Origin: JBBQRS01 sp038214535
GTDB taxonomy: Bacteria; Chloroflexota; Anaerolineae; CG2-30-64-16
Direction of reading: 5' to 3'
Assembly (NCBI GenBank): GCA_038214535.1
Contig: JBBQRS010000002.1
Location: 34,222 to 98,221 of the forward strand
DNA length: 64,000 nt
Shown here in pieces: positions 16,176 through 23,084 of the stretch; the stretch's first letter is position 1, and each line of letters begins with the position of its first letter. The translations under genes were made by a program, and so were the position numbers. Under the pieces are notes generated by a model. It was given only the letters and a program-made list of their open reading frames with translations, did no database searches and was not told the DNA's origin.

Positions 16176-16973
16176 ATGCAAGAGATTCGGCTGCCGATCC
16201 GTCACTATGAATGTGACGCGTACGGGCATCTCAACAACGTCAGCTATGTGCGCTACCTGGAGGAGGCGCTGCTTCAGGGCGACGCCGGGCGACGGATGCT
16301 TCACTTGGTGATGGACTATTTATACCCCGCCCGTTTCGGTCAAACCGTGGAACTCAGGATGACCCCGGATGGCGAAGATGAGCGCAGCCTCCGGTGGGCG
16401 TGTGATTTTCGCGTTATGGGTTTGCCCGATCCAGTCGCTGCGGCAATGGTTGAGACGATAGCCCTGCAATCCCCGTCTGAGCCTGCGCAGATCGAAATCG
16501 TGCAGCAGGCGATGGACGCGCTGCCTCTGTTGCCCGCGCCGCCGCCCGGCGCGTATACACAGCGGCATGGTGTCTCGTGGCAAGACCTGGACTTGACGCG
16601 TCGGGTGTCCGAAGCGACGATGCTGGGATTTGCGGAGGACTGCGGCATGGGCGTGATCGCCGCGCATGGCTGGCCGCCTGAGCGGATGGCCGCGGAAGGG
16701 TTCGCCATCATCTTGCGCCGGCACGATGCCGTGTTTGCGACCCCCGCGTGCCTGGGCGAAGAACTTAAGATCGCTACCTGGGTCTCCGACGTGAAGCGGA
16801 TTAGTGCGACGCGACACTACACCATTCGGCGCGTCGCCGATGGGATGCTGCTGGCGCGGATTGATACGCTGGGGGTGTGGGTTGACTTTGCGACGGGCCG
16901 GCCGATTCGCATCCCGGCGGATTTCGCCCGCGACTTTGCACCAAACGTTTCGCCGGCGCCCACAAGGGGCTAA
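16176..16973 (+). CDS. Double-hotdog acyl-ACP/CoA thioesterase-like protein
   Basis: 265 residues with two hotdog domains. The first has IRHYECDAYGHLNNVSYVRY, the 4HBT pattern with a D-x-x-G-H-x-N active site. The second has GVSWQDLDLTRRVSEATML and ISATRHYTIRRV. This is the layout of FatA-type acyl-ACP thioesterases, which release free fatty acids, though many bacterial relatives act on acyl-CoA. The start is uncertain: ATG 16176 or GTG 16152; neither has a strong ribosome site. The last residues (PAPTRG) and the stop are encoded by a half copy of the family A repeat at 16952-16978, so the C-terminus was probably reshaped by that insertion. Confidence 0.8.
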   Translation: MQEIRLPIRHYECDAYGHLNNVSYVRYLEEALLQGDAGRRMLHLVMDYLYPARFGQTVELRMTPDGEDERSLRWACDFRVMGLPDPVAAAMVETIALQSPSEPAQIEIVQQAMDALPLLPAPPPGAYTQRHGVSWQDLDLTRRVSEATMLGFAEDCGMGVIAAHGWPPERMAAEGFAIILRRHDAVFATPACLGEELKIATWVSDVKRISATRHYTIRRVADGMLLARIDTLGVWVDFATGRPIRIPADFARDFAPNVSPAPTRG

Positions 16974-16978
16974 ACTAC
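16952..16978. repeat. Single arm of family A repeat (copy 3, half element)
   Basis: GCGCCCACAAGGGGCTAAACTAC, an isolated inverted arm with the GCCC/GGGC stem and terminal CTAC (GTAG on the other strand). It overlaps the end of the thioesterase gene and supplies its TAA stop. Confidence 0.7.
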
Positions 16979-17017
16979 AAATATAAATTAGAATCCATCC
17001 GAAAACTGCGCGGCGCC

Positions 17018-17080
17018 CCTTCGTAGTGACGGCTTCAGCCGTTATGCTATCCCCAACGGCTGAAGCCGTCATTACGAAGG
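17018..17080. repeat. GTAG-headed REP/BIME-like palindrome (family B, copy 2)
   Basis: CCTTCGTAGTGACGGCTTC ... CATTACGAAGG. The arms are almost identical to the copy at 10261-10325 (hairpin ACGGC-TTCA-GCCGT), while the 11-base centre differs. It lies between the thioesterase and GYD genes. Confidence 0.8.
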
Positions 17081-17154
17081 GAAAGGCGTAATGATTCGGC
17101 GTAAGTAAAATCGCCGCGCCGAAGGATGTAAACGGGTGTATGATGAACTCAGGA

Positions 17155-17161
17155 GAGGAGG
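17155..17161 (+). promoter_or_regulatory. Strong ribosome binding site pointing to an ATA start
   Basis: GAGGAGG at 17155-17161 is a near-perfect Shine-Dalgarno. Six bases later comes ATA at 17168, in frame with the GYD protein. The first ATG of that frame (17183) is 21 bases away, too far for this site. Confidence 0.6.
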
Positions 17162-17167
17162 CGCGGC

Positions 17168-17452
17168 ATAGCTACCTACCTGATGTTCGGGAAGTATTCG
17201 CAAGAGGCGTTGGATCACATCAGCGCCGAACGCTCGGAGAAGGCTATCGCCTTGCTCAAGGAACTGGGCGCGGAGACGAGGGCCGGTTACGCGCTGATGG
17301 GCGAGCACGATCTGGTGCTGGTGGTGGAGTTCCCCGATAACGACCGCGCGATCCAGGGTTCGATCGGGTTATCGCGCTTGCTTGGCATCACATTTAGGAC
17401 CGCCCCGACGGTGAGCATCGAGGCGTTCGACCGGCTGATCGAGGAATCGTAA
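17168..17452 (+). CDS. GYD-domain protein, apparent ATA start
   Basis: 94 residues if started at ATA 17168 (x-A-T-Y-L-M-F-G-K-Y-S). GYD proteins almost always begin M-A-T-Y-x-M-x-G-K-Y, so the conserved N-terminus supports this start. Other family marks are LKELGAE, GYALMGEHDLVLVVEFPD and TFRTAPTVSIEAFDRLI. The domain is a small ferredoxin-like fold, probably oligomeric, of unknown function. Starting at ATG 17183 would remove the first conserved strand and give 89 residues. An ATG-to-ATA mutation or sequencing error is the alternative. It converges with the ABC ATPase gene, 15 bases away. Confidence 0.8.
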   Translation: MATYLMFGKYSQEALDHISAERSEKAIALLKELGAETRAGYALMGEHDLVLVVEFPDNDRAIQGSIGLSRLLGITFRTAPTVSIEAFDRLIEES

Positions 17453-17467
17453 CGGATCACGGCGGCG

Positions 17468-18313
17468 TCAGGGCGCGCCCGCATCGCTATCGCCGACGCG
17501 GGTCAGCAGGCGACGTAGCATCTGTTGTTCTTCCGCCGTCAGGCCGTCGGTGTCAAGTTGGTTTTTGCCCAGCAAGGCTTGCCCCAACCGGCTATAGGCC
17601 AACATACGCAGGTCTTCCTCGAGGGGGTCGTCCAGCCGGTGATCGCTGACGATCTGCCCGTCTTTCATACGCACGATGCGCTGTGTGCTCTGCGCTACGC
17701 GCCGGTCGTGCGTGACCACGGCGATCGTCGTACCTTCGCTCCGATTGAGATCGGCCAGCAGTTCCATGATCTCCTCGCCGCTCTGGCTGTCGAGACTGCC
17801 GGTCGGTTCGTCGGCTAACAGCAGCGCCGGGGAGTTGGCCAGGGCGCGGGCGATTGCGACGCGCTGGCGTTGACCGCCGGAGAGTTGCCCCGGTCGCGCC
17901 TTCAGGCGGTTGCCCAATCCCACAGTGTCGAGCAGATAGGCGGCGCGCTCATGGCGCGCCCGTGCGCCGGCGATTTGGCCCTGCATCGGGACCTCGACGT
18001 TCTCGACGGCGTTCAGGGTGGGCAGTAAGTTGTGAAGCTGGAAGATGAACCCCACCGTACCGGCCCGGAAGCTGTCTACATCCTTGATCCTCGCCAGGTT
18101 CTCGCCGTTGACCCATACTTCTCCTTCGCTCGGTTGGTCGAGCGCGCCCAGCATGTTCAGCAGCGTGCTTTTGCCGCACCCGCTGGGACCCATCACGGCG
18201 AGGAACTCGCCCCGCGGCACGAGCAGGTTCACGTGGTCTAGAGCATGCACGGCGGTATCGTCGCTGCCGTAGACTTTGGTCAGGTTGACCGTGCGGATGA
18301 TCGGCTCGGTCAT
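17468..18313 (-). CDS. ABC exporter ATPase (MacB/LolD type)
   Basis: 281 residues. Walker [13 protein letters not shown] (about 41-52), Q-loop [13 protein letters not shown], signature [15 protein letters not shown], Walker [15 protein letters not shown] and the H-loop VVTHDRRVA are all present. It matches the MacB/LolD/FtsE subgroup that drives mechanotransmission exporters. About 40 extra C-terminal residues (after [14 protein letters not shown], with [16 protein letters not shown]) form a short predicted helix not found in most homologues. It is the last gene of the permease, membrane-fusion protein, ATPase operon, four bases after the preceding stop. Confidence 0.93.
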   Translation of the reverse strand: MTEPIIRTVNLTKVYGSDDTAVHALDHVNLLVPRGEFLAVMGPSGCGKSTLLNMLGALDQPSEGEVWVNGENLARIKDVDSFRAGTVGFIFQLHNLLPTLNAVENVEVPMQGQIAGARARHERAAYLLDTVGLGNRLKARPGQLSGGQRQRVAIARALANSPALLLADEPTGSLDSQSGEEIMELLADLNRSEGTTIAVVTHDRRVAQSTQRIVRMKDGQIVSDHRLDDPLEEDLRMLAYSRLGQALLGKNQLDTDGLTAEEQQMLRRLLTRVGDSDAGAP

Positions 18314-18317
18314 GGGT

Positions 18318-19607
18318 TCAGCGCGTCCGGATGTTGACGAAAGCGGTCATGCCCCAGCGCAGGCCGGGATCCAGACCGGGCACATCTACTTCCACCGTGT
18401 AATTGGTGCTGCCCTTCTCGGTGTTGCTCATGGGTGAGATGCGGGTGATCGCGCCCTCGTAAGTGTGACCGGGCAGGGCGTCGAAGGTCACTTCCACGGG
18501 CATACCGAGTTGCAGTTGCGTCACATCGGTTTCACGCAGATCGGTGGTTTCGACGTGCATACGGTCCGTCTCGCCCAGCAGCAGCAGCGGTTCGCCCGGC
18601 GTCGCCAGCTCGCCCACGCGTGTGCTGAGGCTGCCCACCTGCCCGGCGAATGGCGCGACGACCTGCGCCTGACCGAGTTGCGCCTGGGCGACCGCCAGCG
18701 CGGCCTGCGCCGACATCACGCGGGCTTCGGCCATCGCGCGATCTTCAGCGGTGGCGCCCGCCAGCACGGCGTCCAGCGCGGCTTGCGCCCCGGCGACGGC
18801 GGCCTCCGCGGATTGAACGTTAGCCTCGACCGCCGGGGTGCGCGCCTCCGCCGCATCCACCTGAACCTGCGCCGCGGCGATCTGCGCCCGTGCGACGGCG
18901 AGTTGCTGCGGCGTGGCCCCTTGGGTCGCCGCGGCATACGCCGCTTTTGCCGCGTTCAGCCCGGCGGTCGCCTGTTCCAGCGCCAGCGCTTCGGGGCGCA
19001 TCCCGATGTTCGGGTCGCCGCGCACGACGTTGTAGGCGGCCTGCGCCTGGTTGACGGCGGCCTGCTCGATATCTACTTCGCGCTGCGCCGCCTGCTTTTC
19101 GGCGTCTGTCGGCCGGCTGGCGAGGTCGTTGTATTGCGCCCGGGCGATGGCGACCTGCGCCTCCGCGCCCCGGACGGCCTGTGTCACTTGCGTCGCCTCG
19201 GATTGTGCCAGCGCCAGCCCGGCCTGCGTCGCTTCGAGCGCGGCGCGCGCCTGCGCGATCTGGGCAGGCGTCGCGCCCGCCGTCAGCTTCGCCAGGGCCG
19301 CCTCCGCTTCGGCCACAGCCGCCGCAGCCGCGTCTACCTGGGCTTTCAATACGCCGCTATCGAGGTCAATTAGCAGGTCGTCGGCCGCTACCTGATCGCC
19401 TTCGTTCACGTGGATCGCGGAGACCGTGCCGGAGACGGCCGGGCTTAACCCTGCCCAGCGCACCGGGGTCAGCTTGCCGGACGCCCAGATCACGCCCTCG
19501 GTGGCATCCGGTTGAGTTGTCGCGTTGGCGTCGGTCGTCTGTTGAGGGGATCCACAGCCTGTTAATGTTAAAAGGATCAGCACAGCCATGATCCAGAAGC
19601 GTTTCAT
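18318..19607 (-). CDS. HlyD/MacA-type membrane fusion lipoprotein with long coiled coil
   Basis: 429 residues. An N-terminal lipoprotein signal (LILLTLTGCGS, lipid-modified C18) anchors it. A biotinyl-lipoyl-like half domain (ASGKLTPVRWAGLSP, VSAIHVNEGDQVAADD) precedes a long Ala/Gln-rich coiled coil (about 95-310), then the second lipoyl half (VVAPFAGQVGSLSTRVGE) and a beta barrel. The coiled coil has short internal repeats such as AGATPAQIAQAR and QGATPQQLAVAR. It would form the periplasm-like tube above the MacB-type permease. In an organism without a clear outer membrane gene set, the length of this hairpin is notable. Confidence 0.9.
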   Translation of the reverse strand: MKRFWIMAVLILLTLTGCGSPQQTTDANATTQPDATEGVIWASGKLTPVRWAGLSPAVSGTVSAIHVNEGDQVAADDLLIDLDSGVLKAQVDAAAAAVAEAEAALAKLTAGATPAQIAQARAALEATQAGLALAQSEATQVTQAVRGAEAQVAIARAQYNDLASRPTDAEKQAAQREVDIEQAAVNQAQAAYNVVRGDPNIGMRPEALALEQATAGLNAAKAAYAAATQGATPQQLAVARAQIAAAQVQVDAAEARTPAVEANVQSAEAAVAGAQAALDAVLAGATAEDRAMAEARVMSAQAALAVAQAQLGQAQVVAPFAGQVGSLSTRVGELATPGEPLLLLGETDRMHVETTDLRETDVTQLQLGMPVEVTFDALPGHTYEGAITRISPMSNTEKGSTNYTVEVDVPGLDPGLRWGMTAFVNIRTR

Positions 19608-19626
19608 CCGTCCTCCTTCATTCGTT

Positions 19627-21879
19627 TCACTCGTAACGCAAGGCTTCTACCGGGCGCAGCCGGCTGGCGCGCCAGGCCGGGTACAGGCCCGAGATCAGCC
19701 CCACGAGCAGCGCGACGAGGATCGCGCGGGCGAAGATCGTCCAATCCCAGGCGGCGGACAGGAAGGAGCCGACCAGCGGGATGAAGGTGAAAAGCTCCAT
19801 CGCGACGAAGCCGACGAGCGAACCGGCCAGCCCTGCCAGCAAACACAGGAGCAGGCTCTCCTGGACGACCTGGCTCAGGATGCGCTTCTTGCGCCAACCG
19901 ACGGCTCGCAGCGTCCCGATCTCGCGCGTCCGTTCGTAGATGGACATCAGCATGGTGTTGGCAACGACGATCGCCCCGACGATCAGCGCCAGGCCGCCAA
20001 TGACGGCCGTCATGGCGTTCATCTGCGCCATCGAATCAGTGTTCTGGGCGAAGCTGCTGCTCAGGCTGACCTGGGCTTCGGGGAAGCGCTGCTCCAGTGT
20101 GGCGCGTAACGATTCGGCTTGTGATGGCGTCTCTGCGTCCACGAAGATGAAGCTGACCGAGCGCGGGCGGTTGAGCAAGCGTTGCGCCTCGCGCAGCGCG
20201 AGACCGCCGCCGCCGTCTTCATAGGCGAGCCCGGTCTCGAAGATGCCCACGATCTTATAACGATTGTCGTACAACGTGATCGTATCGTCGAGGCCGAGCT
20301 TGTAGTTGTCAGCGGCCGTCTTGCCGATGATGATCTCGTTGGGGCGAGCGACGCGCCGGCCCTCGATCAGTTGGTAATGCGCCATGGCGCTGCTGTTCGG
20401 ATCCAGCCCACCGATGATAAACAACGGCATATCGGGCGTCATGATGAAACCCATCAGATAGGGGCTGACGGCCTTGACGCCCGGCGTCGCCTGGATCTGG
20501 CCTACCATCCGCTCATCCAGGGTGCTCAGCCCCATATCGGCTACGTTGGCCTGCATCAGCGTAATGTTGCCTGCGCCGCCGCTCCCGGTCAGGCTGTTGA
20601 GTTCCTGCATCAACCCCTTTGACATGCCGCCCAGCATCACCAGCGTCGCCACGCCGATACCGATGCCGGTGAGGGAGATCATTGTGCGCATCCGTCGCCG
20701 CCACAGGTTGCGGAACGGCAACCCCAGTGCGCCGAGGCTGCTGCCCAGCCGTTCGCCCAGCTCACCGGAGACGGCGTCTGCGCCCGAGCCGCCCTCGTAG
20801 CGCAGCGCCTCGACGGGCTGGAGGTTCGCCGCCCAGCGGGCCGGGTATGCGCCGCCCAACAGACCGAGGAAGAGGGCCGTCGCCATGCCCTGCGCGATGA
20901 GCGCGGGCGAATACGCGCCTTCCAGGAACGCGCCGATGCCCGGCGTGCGCGCGGCCAACTCCGTCAGTCCGATGCCGATAAGGACACCCAGCACGCCGCC
21001 CACTAGACTCAATACGATCGCCTCACCCAGGATCATGCGCATCACGCGGCGGCGTGACCAGCCCAACGAACGCAGCGTGCCGATCTCGCGCGTCCGTTCC
21101 AGGACGCTCATCACCATGGCGTTCATCATCCCCAGCCCGCCCACCAGAACGGCGATCCCGGCGACGCCCCAGGCGAAGCCCTGAATCATGCCGCCCCACT
21201 GTTCGGCGGAGTCATATTCGCTGGCCTTCGATACGCTGAAAGTCTTGTCGGTCGCCTCGATGCGCTGCATCACCTGTTCGACGTCCGCGTTTCGGCTCAG
21301 TCCAACCTGAAACAGCGTGACCTTGTTGACGCGTTGTGCGATCTCTTGGCCGTCTGCGAGCGTCACCAGCCCGCCCGACTCTTCCATCCCCTGGCCGGTC
21401 TCATAGATGCCGACGATCCGATAGGGCACGCCGTAGAGCCGCAGCGTGTCGTCCACGCCTTTCTTGAGCGATTCGGCCGCGCTGCGACCCAGCACGATCT
21501 GCTTGTCCCCGGTGAGGCGCTTGCCTTCGACGACGCGATAATGCTCCGATGCGATGCTGTTTGGTTCATAACCGAAAAGCAGGAAGAACGGCATATCCTC
21601 GGTCGCAATCCAGGTGTAGACGCCGGGTTCCACGTTCTCCACGCCCGGAATGCTTCGGATGCGCTGACCCGCGGTTTCATCTAGTGAACTGAGAATTGGG
21701 TCCAGGGCGTCGGCCTGCATCACCAGCAGGTCATTGCTGGAACCGATGGTGGAACCGTAGTTCTTCACCATGCCTTCGGCCATCGCGCCCAGCGCGATCA
21801 CTGCCGCGACCCCGATGCTGATGCCGAGGATGGTCAGTGCGCTGCGCGTGCCTCGTCGCAGGAGATTCTTGAATATCAC
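19627..21879 (-). CDS. Fused double MacB/FtsX permease
   Basis: 750 residues made of two tandem MacB-type permease units (about 1-385 and 400-750). Each has an N-terminal helix (TRSALTILGISIGVAAVIAL; RTMISLTGIGIGVATLVML), a MacB_PCD extracytoplasmic domain and a three-helix FtsX block (ERTREIGTLRSLGW; ERTREIGTLRAVGW). Each ends with the same type of motif, ANLQPVEALRYE and SRLRPVEALRYE. The fusion would supply both halves of the usual homodimer in one chain. GTG 21879 is chosen for GAGG seven bases upstream; the frame from 21939 adds an unrelated N-terminus. First gene of the exporter operon. Confidence 0.92.
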   Translation of the reverse strand: MIFKNLLRRGTRSALTILGISIGVAAVIALGAMAEGMVKNYGSTIGSSNDLLVMQADALDPILSSLDETAGQRIRSIPGVENVEPGVYTWIATEDMPFFLLFGYEPNSIASEHYRVVEGKRLTGDKQIVLGRSAAESLKKGVDDTLRLYGVPYRIVGIYETGQGMEESGGLVTLADGQEIAQRVNKVTLFQVGLSRNADVEQVMQRIEATDKTFSVSKASEYDSAEQWGGMIQGFAWGVAGIAVLVGGLGMMNAMVMSVLERTREIGTLRSLGWSRRRVMRMILGEAIVLSLVGGVLGVLIGIGLTELAARTPGIGAFLEGAYSPALIAQGMATALFLGLLGGAYPARWAANLQPVEALRYEGGSGADAVSGELGERLGSSLGALGLPFRNLWRRRMRTMISLTGIGIGVATLVMLGGMSKGLMQELNSLTGSGGAGNITLMQANVADMGLSTLDERMVGQIQATPGVKAVSPYLMGFIMTPDMPLFIIGGLDPNSSAMAHYQLIEGRRVARPNEIIIGKTAADNYKLGLDDTITLYDNRYKIVGIFETGLAYEDGGGGLALREAQRLLNRPRSVSFIFVDAETPSQAESLRATLEQRFPEAQVSLSSSFAQNTDSMAQMNAMTAVIGGLALIVGAIVVANTMLMSIYERTREIGTLRAVGWRKKRILSQVVQESLLLCLLAGLAGSLVGFVAMELFTFIPLVGSFLSAAWDWTIFARAILVALLVGLISGLYPAWRASRLRPVEALRYE

Positions 21880-21906
21880 GTACTTTTCCTCATTGTCACA
21901 ATGAGC

Positions 21907-21936
21907 TTGACAGAGTTGCCCGAAAGGGGCTAACAT
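21907..21936 (+). promoter_or_regulatory. Candidate promoter of the aldo/keto reductase gene
   Basis: TTGACA (21907-21912) and TAACAT (21931-21936) with an 18-base spacer, followed by a leader of about 60 bases to ATG 22005. It lies in the divergent region shared with the MacB-type operon. The alternative -10 TATAAA at 21946 has no matching -35. Confidence 0.4.
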
Positions 21937-22004
21937 CAAGCCGCGTATAAATGTATTTTACCACAATTTTCTATTGACATAACAGATTGGAAAGGAGTTT
22001 TTGC

Positions 22005-23006
22005 ATGGAATATCGTTTTTTGGGTCGCACCGGGGTGCAGGTGTCGAGCCTCTGCTTCGGCACGATGTCGTTCGGTGGCGATGCGGATGAGGCGACGTCG
22101 GCCGCGATGTTCGCGCGCTGCCGCGACGCGGGCATCAATTTCTTCGATACGGCCAACACCTACAGTGGGGGACGCTCGGAGGAAATCCTGGGTAAGTTGA
22201 TCGCGGATTGCCGCGATGAGATCGTCCTGACCTCCAAGGTCCACTTCCCGACCGGGCCGGACAGGAACGCGCGCGGGAGCTCGCGGCGCAACATCATGCT
22301 TGGCATTGACGCGAGCCTGAAGCGCCTCAACACCGACCGGCTGGACCTGTACTTCATCCACGGGTTTGACCCGAATACGCCGATGGATGAGACGTTGCGG
22401 GCGCTGGACGACCTGGTTCACGCGGGGAAGATTTTATATCCGGCAGTGAGCAACTGGGCCGCGTGGCAGATCGCGCGGTCGCTGGGCATCTCTGACTGCC
22501 GCAACCTGGCCCGGTTCGAGTGCATCCAGCCGATGTATAATCTGGTGAAGCGCCAGGCCGAAGTAGAGATTCTGCCGTTGGCGCAGGCCGAACAGATGGG
22601 TGTGATCTCGTATAGCCCGCTCGGCGGCGGCCTGCTCACCGGGAAGTTCGGCGCGAGGCGCAAGCCGGATTCGGGGCGCTTGCTGGAGAACCCGGTCTAC
22701 GTCAAGCGTTACGGGGACGCGGAATACTACGCAACCACCGACCGATTCGTGGCCTATGCGCGGGAACACGGCCAAAGTCCGGTCACGCTGGCAGTCGCCT
22801 GGGTGATGACGCATCCGGCGATCACCGCCGCCATCATCGGGGCGCGCAACCTGGAGCAACTGGAGCCTTCGCTCGCGGCGGCCGAGCTGGGCATGACACC
22901 GGAGATGCGCGCCGAGGTTTCGGCGCTTTCCGAGGAGCCGCCGCCTGCCACCGACCGCAGCGAGGAACGCAGCGGGTTGTCCTATGGCGGCGCGCTGAAG
23001 AAGTAG
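22005..23006 (+). CDS. Aldo/keto reductase
   Basis: 333 residues, TIM-barrel AKR of the YghZ/YajO-like group. The catalytic tetrad is visible: D in FFDTANTYS, Y in the same segment, K in LTSKVHFP and H in LYFIHGFDP. The NADPH phosphate site is in YSPLGGGLLTGKFG and in the C-terminal IGARNLEQLE. It reduces aldehydes or ketones; the physiological substrate is not predictable. ATG 22005 has AAAGGAG seven bases upstream, better than the upstream frame at 21987. The C-terminus (DRSEERSGLSYGGALKK) is polar and variable. It is divergent from the exporter operon. Confidence 0.93.
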   Translation: MEYRFLGRTGVQVSSLCFGTMSFGGDADEATSAAMFARCRDAGINFFDTANTYSGGRSEEILGKLIADCRDEIVLTSKVHFPTGPDRNARGSSRRNIMLGIDASLKRLNTDRLDLYFIHGFDPNTPMDETLRALDDLVHAGKILYPAVSNWAAWQIARSLGISDCRNLARFECIQPMYNLVKRQAEVEILPLAQAEQMGVISYSPLGGGLLTGKFGARRKPDSGRLLENPVYVKRYGDAEYYATTDRFVAYAREHGQSPVTLAVAWVMTHPAITAAIIGARNLEQLEPSLAAAELGMTPEMRAEVSALSEEPPPATDRSEERSGLSYGGALKK

Positions 23007-23021
23007 ATCTCCGAAAACATC

Positions 23022-23077
23022 GTAGCCTGGCCCCTTGTGAGCATCCGCGGCCGGCGCCCCACAAGGGGCCAGGCTAC
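23022..23077. repeat. GTAG-headed REP/BIME-like palindrome (family A, copy 4)
   Basis: GTAGCCTGGCCCCTTGTGAGC ... CCCCACAAGGGGCCAGGCTAC. The arm stems are extended by CTGG/CCAG relative to other copies. It sits between two convergent genes, the aldo/keto reductase (stop 23006) and the GT39 gene (stop at 23085). Confidence 0.75.
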
Positions 23078-23084
23078 AAGATTT

